Positions 1 through 5,268 of a DNA stretch of 22,779 nucleotides are shown one piece after another. Made by a program: the position numbers and the translations under genes. How positions within the stretch are numbered: the stretch's first letter is position 1; each line of letters starts with the position of its first letter. Source of the stretch: Selenomonadaceae bacterium UBA3796 (lineage in GTDB: Bacteria; Bacillota; Negativicutes; Selenomonadales; Selenomonadaceae). The notes beneath the pieces were generated by a model. It ran no database searches, was not told where the DNA came from, and saw only the letters and a list, made by a program, of their open reading frames with translations. The stretch covers positions 7,841 through 30,619 of the forward strand of contig DFES01000118.1 in NCBI GenBank assembly GCA_002369175.1, read 5' to 3'.

Positions 1-800
1 TTATACCCGGCTTTTTCTAAGGCTAAATTCATGACTACGCGAATTCCGTTGCGAGATATCCTTTTTCCGACGTTATTATTAGAGTCGGAAATGAAGAACG
101 GTATGCCGCCGAGATTATCGACCTCGATTTTTTCCGGTCGAGAACGGTAATACGCGGCCATTTTTTCCATGGTCTCTTCGCACGGGAAAGAGGAGCGGTC
201 ATGCCCCTTCCCGCGAATTCGTATGACGCATCCATTCCAATCAATGTCTCCGATATTCATCCGATGGAGGTCTACGTTTCGTAATCCTTCTACGCTCATG
301 AGATAAAGCATAGCAATATTCCTCTTGCGCCGAAACTCGTCTTCATCTTCTTCGATGGCCCGGACTATCTCGTAGATTTGATCCGGAGAGAAGAATTTAA
401 GCATATCTTCCTGAGAAGTCATAGGAATACGGATATCGTGACACGGATTCTTTTCTATGACGCCTGTCTTAAAAGCTGCCTCGAAAAATGACCGTATACG
501 GTTTACCTTAACGGCTACGCTATCCTGCTTGTACTTCTTGTCGAAAAGATATTTCACGTAGAGTCTTAACTGAAAATCATGAATGCCTAATGGGTGGCGG
601 CCATTAGAGTAACACCATGAAATGAACTGTCGTACGCTGGAGCGGCAATTCTTCCAAGTATCTGCGGACGGGTGCCCGTGTCCGATGAATATTTGGAGCA
701 GCTCCTCCCAGTTGTTCATGAAATAGTCGGCATCAATCGTATCAACTGACATGAATAGGGTAGGGGACGTATTCAGCGTTGCGATATCGTTACCATCCAT
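1..800 (-). CDS. int: Tyrosine recombinase/integrase, partial (C-terminus beyond left edge)
   Basis: Site-specific recombinase that would integrate and excise the element. The 266 codons present form an N-terminal SAM-like core-binding domain (about residues 25 to 120) followed by the start of the catalytic domain. The first catalytic arginine sits in GLRNVDL (about R174) and the beta-hairpin lysine in GKGHDR (about K198). The HxxR and tyrosine motifs must lie beyond the window edge. I chose the ATG at 800 because GGGAGGGG precedes it by about 7 nt. The in-frame ATG at 752 has no Shine-Dalgarno. A TATAAT at 862-867 and a palindrome at 882-900 lie upstream and probably control it. It is transcribed in the same direction as the late genes but is separated from them by about 1.1 kb of structured non-coding DNA. 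It could belong to this phage or to a neighbouring element. Confidence 0.9.
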   Translation of the reverse strand, partial: MDGNDIATLNTSPTLFMSVDTIDADYFMNNWEELLQIFIGHGHPSADTWKNCRSSVRQFISWCYSNGRHPLGIHDFQLRLYVKYLFDKKYKQDSVAVKVNRIRSFFEAAFKTGVIEKNPCHDIRIPMTSQEDMLKFFSPDQIYEIVRAIEEDEDEFRRKRNIAMLYLMSVEGLRNVDLHRMNIGDIDWNGCVIRIRGKGHDRSSFPCEETMEKMAAYYRSRPEKIEVDNLGGIPFFISDSNNNVGKRISRNGIRVVMNLALEKAGY

Positions 801-861
801 TCGTCGACCCCTCCCGCTCATTAAGATTTTCCCTCGAAAGCATCGTGTATTCTTTATTGTT

Positions 862-900
862 ATTATAACGCAATTGTTCAAGTTTTGCCACAGGCAAAAC
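862..900 (-). promoter_or_regulatory. Integrase promoter with palindromic operator
   Basis: On the minus strand a perfect TATAAT (862-867) lies about 60 nt before the integrase ATG. A perfect 8-bp inverted repeat with a 3-nt spacer (GTTTTGCC-TGT-GGCAAAAC, 882-900) sits where the -35 region should be, and no good -35 hexamer is visible at the expected spacing. A palindrome in this position is typical of a repressor or excisionase-type operator. That role is inferred. Confidence 0.5.
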
Positions 901-917
901 CTTCAAATTGGCGTTTC

Positions 918-973
918 AACAAGGCAGAAGCTGTCCCCCACCTGCGGAAGTGGGGGACAGCTTCTGCCTTGTT
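918..973. repeat. Perfect 24-bp inverted repeat with 8-nt loop
   Basis: Arms 918-941 and 950-973 are exact reverse complements with loop CTGCGGAA. The arms contain the core CTGTCCCCCAC. No T-tract of terminator type follows on either strand; the right side continues TATATTATAT. It could be a mobile-element or intergenic hairpin, or a protein-binding site upstream of the integrase promoter. Confidence 0.85.
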
Positions 974-1010
974 ATATTATATCGGACTTTCGGGAGAGAT
1001 AGAGAAAATT

Positions 1011-1064
1011 GTACTTGATTTTACTATGTATTTTTCTATAAAATACATAGTAAAATCAAGATAC
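1011..1064. repeat. AT-rich 21-bp perfect inverted repeat
   Basis: Arms 1014-1034 and 1040-1060 are exact reverse complements around a 5-nt loop (TCTAT). With one bulged A at 1061 the pairing extends by a further 3 bp to 1011 and 1064. It lies about 40 bp from the 24-bp palindrome. Possible roles are an operator, an integrase-binding region or a cruciform; the sequence alone does not choose. Confidence 0.85.
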
Positions 1065-1198
1065 CTAAAATCGATAAAATTCTATACTAAAAGAATATAA
1101 ACTAAATGAAAATTCACAATTATCAACACAAACAGCAACCTCCTAAGATCGCTTCTAAGGGGTCGGTTTTTTATTTCGCGATAGATACATCACGCTAA

Positions 1199-1230
1199 AT
1201 AAAAAAGTCCCGTGAAAACGTGTCACGGGA
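1199..1230 (-). terminator. Rho-independent terminator, leftward
   Basis: The 8-bp stem TCCCGTGA/TCACGGGA (1208-1215 and 1223-1230) has a 7-nt loop. Read leftward it is followed by CTTTTTTATTT. It would stop transcription arriving from the right before the integrase promoter. Confidence 0.65.
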
Positions 1231-1264
1231 TACCCTTATCAAAAACACATGTGTCTTTTTGGGT

Positions 1265-1348
1265 GCCGATCATCTGATCCGCAATTCGCTCAAATACGTC
1301 CCCAGCAGGGACTATAAGACGTTCACAGGACAGTCGAAGAAGATTTAA
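1265..1348 (+). pseudogene. IS256-family (mutator type) transposase remnant
   Basis: Twenty-seven codons on the plus strand encode a peptide containing HLIRNSLKYVP and DYKTF, ending KKI before a TAA. This resembles the segment of IS256-family transposases around the conserved H-x-IRNS-x-KYV motif, which is normally followed by KKIY. The stop falls where tyrosine is usual. Nothing recognisable of the family is left on either side, so this is a decayed fragment. The match is from memory of the family; a profile search would confirm it. No terminal inverted repeats of an intact IS are obvious. I see nothing gene-like in 1349-1465. Confidence 0.5.
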
Positions 1349-1465
1349 GGTTACCAAAAAAGGTCGTTCAGTTTGGAGGTGAAACAGCACATTTCCTGTA
1401 CTATTAACAAAAACATTGAATCCATCATTATGCGTAAAGCATTAACGGATCGACATGCCGGACAC

Positions 1466-1519
1466 GACACAGGAACCCCCCGATTGGATATGGCCATTCA
1501 TCGGGGGTTCTCCTGTGTC
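1466..1519. repeat. Imperfect inverted repeat, about 19-bp arms
   Basis: Arms 1466-1484 and 1500-1519 pair as GACACAGGA...CCCCCGAT with ATCGGGGG...TCCTGTGTC, with a 1 to 2-nt internal asymmetry and a loop of about 15 nt. There is no U-tract on either side, so a simple terminator is unlikely. It lies within a short plus-strand ORF that I do not believe is coding. Confidence 0.7.
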
Positions 1520-1582
1520 TTTGCGGCGACAACAGACCGAGCCTGGTTACCCACTAAAGATTAACGTGCTGATTGCGTCCAA

Positions 1583-1645
1583 TCATTTGCAGATGTAGCA
1601 GGCCGCTACACCCGCCATGACGGACAGCACAAAATAACGATAATA
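1583..1645 (-). pseudogene. Small hydrophobic ORF remnant
   Basis: Reading leftward, the frame gives YFVLSVMAGVAACYICK and then TGA, followed in frame by LDAIS. Short hydrophobic proteins ending in a YICKWLD-like motif are, as I recall, common near mobile elements in Firmicutes. Here the expected tryptophan codon TGG would be replaced by TGA. No clear ribosome binding site or start codon is present. This is either a tiny peptide of about 15 to 20 residues or a broken gene. It abuts the outer end of the fold-back element. Confidence 0.25.
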
Positions 1646-1849
1646 GTTATTTGCAGTGCAACATCCATAAATCATTGATGTATAAAGGTTGAGTGGTTCA
1701 GTTATACACAGAATATTTTTCTTATCTGCATTACTTCCGATAAGTATAAATTATCGGAAGTAATGGTACGAATGAGAAATATAATATTTATATTTGATTC
1801 GTGCATCCCTTATGTATCAATGGTTTATGGATGTTGCACTGCAAATAAC
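1646..1849. mobile_element. MITE-like fold-back element bordered by TA
   Basis: The terminal inverted repeats match almost completely: 1646-1684 against 1811-1849. The first 26 bp (GTTATTTGCAGTGCAACATC...) are identical and only a few mismatches follow. TA dinucleotides lie directly outside both ends (1644-1645 and 1850-1851), as expected for a TA target duplication of the IS630/mariner type. The centre is another perfect inverted repeat, 1729-1743 and 1751-1765, around GTATAAA, and the sequence between is weakly complementary, so almost the whole element can fold back. AATAACG/CGTTATT at 1633-1639 and 1857-1863 extends the symmetry further. It has no coding capacity. A structured RNA or a recombination region are alternatives. 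Confidence 0.55.
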
Positions 1850-1883
1850 TAGCATACGTTATTAATGTTTATTAATAGGGTTT

Positions 1884-1930
1884 CTGCCAAAAAACTGTCA
1901 AAAACCTGCCAAAAAAACTGCCAAAAATCA
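1884..1930. repeat. Four phased A-tract repeats, CTGCCAAAAAA type
   Basis: Four tandem copies of CTGYCAAAAA(A/C) begin at 1884, 1895, 1906 and 1918, with spacing of 11 to 12 bp, close to one helical turn. In-phase A-tracts normally give curved DNA. The position between the late-operon terminator and the integrase suggests arm-type integrase sites or an attachment-site accessory region, which is inferred. Confidence 0.7.
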
Positions 1931-1964
1931 GGCGGCCGCCCTCTTCCCAATCGTGGAAGAGGGC
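1919..1964 (-). terminator. Late-operon terminator
   Basis: The perfect 10-bp stem GCCCTCTTCC/GGAAGAGGGC (arms 1955-1964 and 1938-1947) has a 7-nt loop and starts just past the last late gene (stop at 1968). Read leftward, a short GC stretch precedes GATTTTTGG and further T-runs from the A-tract repeats. It is the natural end of the late transcript. Confidence 0.65.
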
Positions 1965-1967
1965 TAT

Positions 1968-2219
1968 TTATCCATCCTTGAAACAAACATACGTATGCCA
2001 CAGCGCCATCTCGAGCCGTCCGCAAACAGTCCGCCTGCCGTCCCAGCGGACGACAAGAATCCTGCCATCCCGCCAGAGCCGCATGCATTCGCCGATGTCC
2101 GGGCACTGCTGCATCCATTCCAGCGGCTTTTTGGTCAGCCACCGGGCAAAGCCTACGATTTCGGCGGGGCGGACCAGCCCCACCCATTCCGTCTGCTCAT
2201 CGCATTTACGTTTCCCCAT
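1968..2219 (-). CDS. Hypothetical phage protein, 83 aa
   Basis: I do not recognise this family. The protein is compact, rich in tryptophan and cysteine (WRDGRILVVRWDGRR, CRLW-type segments), with no signal peptide or membrane segment. Its ATG at 2219 overlaps the end of the upstream gene, whose TAA is at 2206-2208, so the two are probably translationally coupled. No good Shine-Dalgarno is visible. It is the last gene of the late operon, with a terminator immediately after. Genes in this position downstream of an endolysin are often non-essential accessory genes, so a lysis role should not be assumed. Confidence 0.6.
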   Translation of the reverse strand: MGKRKCDEQTEWVGLVRPAEIVGFARWLTKKPLEWMQQCPDIGECMRLWRDGRILVVRWDGRRTVCGRLEMALWHTYVCFKDG

Positions 2220-2406
2220 TCTTGTTTATCTCGTAAACGTATGTCCGGGAATCCATGGAATCGAAGTGGATTCTGGCAACATCTATGCCTGCGTACCGCG
2301 GGAAGGTGTTGATCAGGCTCTCGTGCGGACATCGTGATTCCGATACGATGCAGTAGACAAGTTCCTGTGTAGTGGCCGAAAGCGGCTCCGATGCTGTGAT
2401 TCTCAT
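2206..2406 (-). CDS. Hypothetical phage protein, 66 aa
   Basis: A small soluble protein of unknown function. The start ATG at 2406 shares an ATGA overlap with the stop of the lysozyme gene, which supports this start over a longer in-frame extension inside the lysozyme gene. The sequence has two cysteines and a DSRTYVYEI segment. It has no transmembrane segment and no signal peptide, so it is not an obvious holin or spanin. Tight overlaps on both sides tie it to the lysis end of the operon. Confidence 0.6.
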   Translation of the reverse strand: MRITASEPLSATTQELVYCIVSESRCPHESLINTFPRYAGIDVARIHFDSMDSRTYVYEINKNGET

Positions 2407-3023
2407 AATGCTTCTCCCTCCGGCAGGTACAATACATTGCCATCGAACAGCCGGCCGGCAATCTGGCACTTGTCCGTATACTGCCACATGTAGCCCCGGA
2501 TCTCGTCGAATTTAGGGGCTGGCTCTGGATCGTATCCGGGCATCCACTGCGCATTCCAGACCGGACAGCCAAGGGATTCCCAGTCAATCCAGTCCTCCAG
2601 CCATGAGAGGGACGCATAAATCCCGCAATCGAGCGGCTTTACGTTTTCCAGGAATGCACGGCAGATTCCAGTGATGTTCGAGTATGAGAATTCGAAGTTG
2701 TGGCGCTTCTTGTAGCTGTCGGCGTCCTCCATGTCATAGAATACGGGGAGTTCCAGAAGCACACCCGCCTCGTCGATGATGCGCTCACAATTTTTCGCCT
2801 CCAGAACCGCATCGCATGGTGTGAGCCCGTAGCCATAATGGTATGCGCCGCACTGGATGCCGACACTGTGCGCGCCGTTGACATTGCTCAGAAACATTTC
2901 ATCTTCTCCGGTCTTCCCGTAGGAACTCCGGACGATGGCGAACTCAATCCCGGCCTCTGCTACGTCATCCCAGTCTACAAAGCCGTTGTTCTCGCTTACG
3001 TCAATCCCTCGCATCATTTTCAT
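2403..3023 (-). CDS. Endolysin, glycoside hydrolase family 25 (lysozyme/muramidase)
   Basis: Cleaves the beta-1,4 bond between N-acetylmuramic acid and N-acetylglucosamine to release phage. The 206-residue protein is a single GH25 barrel. It opens with the family's GIDVSENNG (D8), continues with YGKTGEDE and GAYHYGYG, and has the catalytic D-x-E in FYDMED (D97, E99). There is no signal peptide, so export should need a holin, and no separate cell-wall-binding domain is evident. The length fits a bare catalytic domain. AAGGGGATGA precedes the ATG at 3023, and the gene lies 4 nt after the YvrJ-like gene. An ATGA overlap couples it to the next gene. Confidence 0.93.
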   Translation of the reverse strand: MKMMRGIDVSENNGFVDWDDVAEAGIEFAIVRSSYGKTGEDEMFLSNVNGAHSVGIQCGAYHYGYGLTPCDAVLEAKNCERIIDEAGVLLELPVFYDMEDADSYKKRHNFEFSYSNITGICRAFLENVKPLDCGIYASLSWLEDWIDWESLGCPVWNAQWMPGYDPEPAPKFDEIRGYMWQYTDKCQIAGRLFDGNVLYLPEGEAL

Positions 3024-3027
3024 TCAA

Positions 3028-3237
3028 TCATCCCCTTTGCTGCAGTTCTCTTACGCTGTCTTCCAGTCGAGCCAGTCGGTTCTGCGTCTCAGCCTCCCGC
3101 CGCTCAACATCCCTGTTCAGCGTGTTGATTGCATCTGTCAATTTCTCCAAGGTTCCGTTGACGCGAAACATCAGATAAAAGCATGCGATTGCCGGGAAAC
3201 CGAAGCTGCTGATTGCAGAAACAATTGATTCATCCAT
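3028..3237 (-). CDS. YvrJ-like small membrane protein, candidate holin
   Basis: The 69-residue protein has one N-terminal hydrophobic segment (about residues 5 to 25, SSFGFPAIACFYLMFRVNG) followed by a charged, probably coiled-coil tail (LTDAINTLNRDVERREAETQ). This layout and the GFP...YLM.R..G..EKL pattern fit the YvrJ family of short membrane proteins found in Firmicutes and their phages. Its position directly upstream of the GH25 endolysin suggests a holin or holin-like role, which is inferred. The start at 3237 has GGAGGTGAT just upstream and overlaps the previous gene's stop. Confidence 0.75.
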   Translation of the reverse strand: MDESIVSAISSFGFPAIACFYLMFRVNGTLEKLTDAINTLNRDVERREAETQNRLARLEDSVRELQQRG

Positions 3238-3418
3238 CTATATCACCTCCAGACAAATTTATATCAGGAGCTTCTATAACAACCTTTACCGGCGTAATAT
3301 TCTCTGATGCGCCGAAAATCGAATCATGTGCGGAACTTGCATCTGTCATGTTTTCGTATTTGTCCGCAAGCCTGGATTCAAGTGCCTTCATTGCGGATAT
3401 AATGGTATCGTCTGCCAT
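3230..3418 (-). CDS. Hypothetical small late protein, 62 aa
   Basis: An acidic small protein. The N-terminal half (MADDTIISAMKALESRLADKY...) looks helical and the C-terminal half is short and beta-like, ending NLSGGDIDG. No family recognised. GAGGTGAT, located inside the end of the upstream tail gene, serves the ATG at 3418. The stop overlaps the YvrJ-like start. Its place between the tail-fibre region and the lysis genes is often held by small tail-accessory or pre-holin proteins, but nothing in the sequence decides. Confidence 0.65.
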   Translation of the reverse strand: MADDTIISAMKALESRLADKYENMTDASSAHDSIFGASENITPVKVVIEAPDINLSGGDIDG

Positions 3419-3424
3419 TTAATA

Positions 3425-5029
3425 TCACCTCAATACTTTTTTCAATTTATTAACATTCCTCAGGCTTTCAAACCGGAAGTTTCCCAAATGAATGATATCC
3501 TCAATCTTGGTCAATACCCCCGCGTTGCAAATGTAGCAGCTACCGTTTTTGAATCCAAGGATATATTTATCATTATCAATTTTCTTTACAATGAGATTTC
3601 CTAGCGGAAAAACAAACTCTGTGTTTTCAGCGTATCTACCACTATCTTTATAGTGGTAACCTCCATCTTCTAGCTTCGTCGAAAGTGTTGGCTCACCGCC
3701 ATTTAATGGCGACTGTCTAAAGCCTTGTTTTGCCGCATCTCCATCAGCCCAGATTATATATTCAGTGAAATAGGCAGTATCATAAAACTCAATGGGAATC
3801 TTTCCACATATTCTATTCCCTTCCGGATCTTTTACGCTGAGCACTTGACATGGGCTGATGGTGCAAGTGTATCCATCATTTAACTCACATGTCCAGGTAT
3901 CGGCATAAAAGCTTTGATCAATATTTGTATAGCCTGGATCTATTATTTCATCCGTTACATTCATGCTCGCCCTGGTAAGAACATTTCCAGAACCACTTTC
4001 GCACCACTCCGATAAATATGTTCGAGGAAAGCATTCTCCAAATATATCTTTTAAATCATACTTTAGAGCGGTTGCAATCCCATTTTTAATTTGATATATC
4101 GCTGAATGTGAATACACCTGTGGATAACGTCTAAGTTCATTCTTATATTTTTTATCCACTTTCACATATTTTTTTGTAACATAAGCTGGCGTAATACCAG
4201 CAAATGCACTTACGGCGACGATTGCCTCCCACCCACTCCGTGTAAATGTAAAATTATGGATATTTATTACTGCGTACGAATAAAGCATATTGCCGTATTG
4301 ATAGTTCGAATGGGTTAACTCAACAGGCAAATCGTATGCATTGTCAGATTCCGCATACACTTGCTTAATCTTTCCAAAAAATCCGTCCTCAAGCAACGGA
4401 AACAGGTCGTAATCGTCTTTAAGTACCCTTGCGCCATCTACTACTTCATAGGTTTGGATGCGAAATGGGAAATAATAGCGAGAACTTATCGGCAATATTG
4501 GTTGAGTGAAATCCACAGATTGCCCAGGAGTTGAACGAAAATACCATGCCCAATTTGGATGGTCATACACGTCACGATAAATATCACTTTTCCAAAAGAA
4601 ATGGGCTTCGAACCGTCTTCCGTTTTCGTCGATATAGGCATCAAGCGGAACCGGATTGGCTATTAACTGGCAATTTTTTTCATCATTTAAAAGATAGACA
4701 AGGTAGTCATCAGCAGCAGAAACTCCTTTTCCAACGGCACGCCATTCACCGTTGTCCTTGATATATCCACCATGCCGCTGCAGTCCTCTCATCTTCCAGC
4801 TTTTCCAGTCTGTACGATACCACACTACTGGATATCCGGACTTAATGTTTTCCAGGATAATGCCACCAGTTTGGATGGGAACATGCCCATAGACAATTTT
4901 CCCATCCGTCCAAACCGTGTCCCCGGGGTTCACAGGAAAATTCCCGATGCAAATCAAATTTTTCCCGTCTTCCCCCACAATTCCAGCTGTGCTGACGCTT
5001 CTGACCGTTGTCTTGTACATAAACCCCAT
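3425..5029 (-). CDS. Putative tail tip/fibre protein, 534 aa
   Basis: A large soluble protein without a recognised domain. It begins MGFMYKTTVRSVSTAGIVGEDG and is rich in aromatic residues, glycine and asparagine, with predicted beta structure, as in tail-tip and receptor-binding proteins. Location after the hub-like protein and before lysis is the usual place for host-range determinants. The start at 5029 follows GGGGATG and lies 2 nt beyond the upstream stop. The gene is visibly richer in A and T (many AAA, TAT and ATT codons) than the head genes, which suggests separate acquisition. Role in adsorption is inferred from position only. Confidence 0.7.
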   Translation of the reverse strand: MGFMYKTTVRSVSTAGIVGEDGKNLICIGNFPVNPGDTVWTDGKIVYGHVPIQTGGIILENIKSGYPVVWYRTDWKSWKMRGLQRHGGYIKDNGEWRAVGKGVSAADDYLVYLLNDEKNCQLIANPVPLDAYIDENGRRFEAHFFWKSDIYRDVYDHPNWAWYFRSTPGQSVDFTQPILPISSRYYFPFRIQTYEVVDGARVLKDDYDLFPLLEDGFFGKIKQVYAESDNAYDLPVELTHSNYQYGNMLYSYAVINIHNFTFTRSGWEAIVAVSAFAGITPAYVTKKYVKVDKKYKNELRRYPQVYSHSAIYQIKNGIATALKYDLKDIFGECFPRTYLSEWCESGSGNVLTRASMNVTDEIIDPGYTNIDQSFYADTWTCELNDGYTCTISPCQVLSVKDPEGNRICGKIPIEFYDTAYFTEYIIWADGDAAKQGFRQSPLNGGEPTLSTKLEDGGYHYKDSGRYAENTEFVFPLGNLIVKKIDNDKYILGFKNGSCYICNAGVLTKIEDIIHLGNFRFESLRNVNKLKKVLR

Positions 5030-5031
5030 GG

Positions 5032-5268
5032 CTACATCCCCACTACGATTGCAGTGCTCTGGGAATCATCGACGATGCACCAAACACTATCCCCGTCAGT
5101 GAAATACATATCAACGACAGGTATATACGGATAAGATTTTGCCCCGACAATGACAGAGCTTCCTCTGACTGTTCCGCGCCGGGCTTTCTTCTTGTCAGTC
5201 TCGATCTTGATTTTCTGTAGCATGCAGGAAGTAATGGTATCCTGCATGCTTTGAATTGCCGTGTTCAT
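5032..5268 (-). CDS. Small tail-region protein, 78 aa
   Basis: A short basic-then-beta protein: a helical N-terminus with KKKARRGTVRG, then VIVGAKSYPYIPVVDMYFTDGDSVWCIVDD, ending in AIVVGM. The second half looks like a small beta-barrel of the kind often appended to baseplate or hub proteins. The GDxVWCIVDDSQSTAIVVG pattern resembles OB-like domains at phage tail tips, but I cannot assign a family. The ATG at 5268 shares one base with the upstream stop, and GAGGTGG lies a few bases before it, so it is tightly coupled to the large hub-like gene. Confidence 0.65.
   Translation of the reverse strand: MNTAIQSMQDTITSCMLQKIKIETDKKKARRGTVRGSSVIVGAKSYPYIPVVDMYFTDGDSVWCIVDDSQSTAIVVGM

Noticed and set aside
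751..1100. Two plus-strand ORFs near the integrase start
   Set aside because: They are composed of the opposite strand of the integrase start, its promoter and the palindromes; no ribosome binding site.
1139..1175. Possible plus-strand terminator (CTCCTAAG...CTAAGGGG then T6)
   Set aside because: The stem has several mismatches and no plus-strand gene precedes it.
1257..1330. Possible RNA gene or att core near GTCCCCAGCAGGGAC
   Set aside because: The stretch reads through as the IS256-like coding remnant, and the small hairpin is within its codons.
1373..1564. Plus-strand ORF of 63 codons with GGAGG near its start
   Set aside because: It starts with TTG, the GGAGG lies inside the ORF rather than before it, and much of it is the 1466-1519 inverted repeat. 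The peptide is not protein-like.
1884..1930. CRISPR-like short repeats
   Set aside because: The units are 11 to 12 bp with no spacers; they are A-tract tandem repeats.
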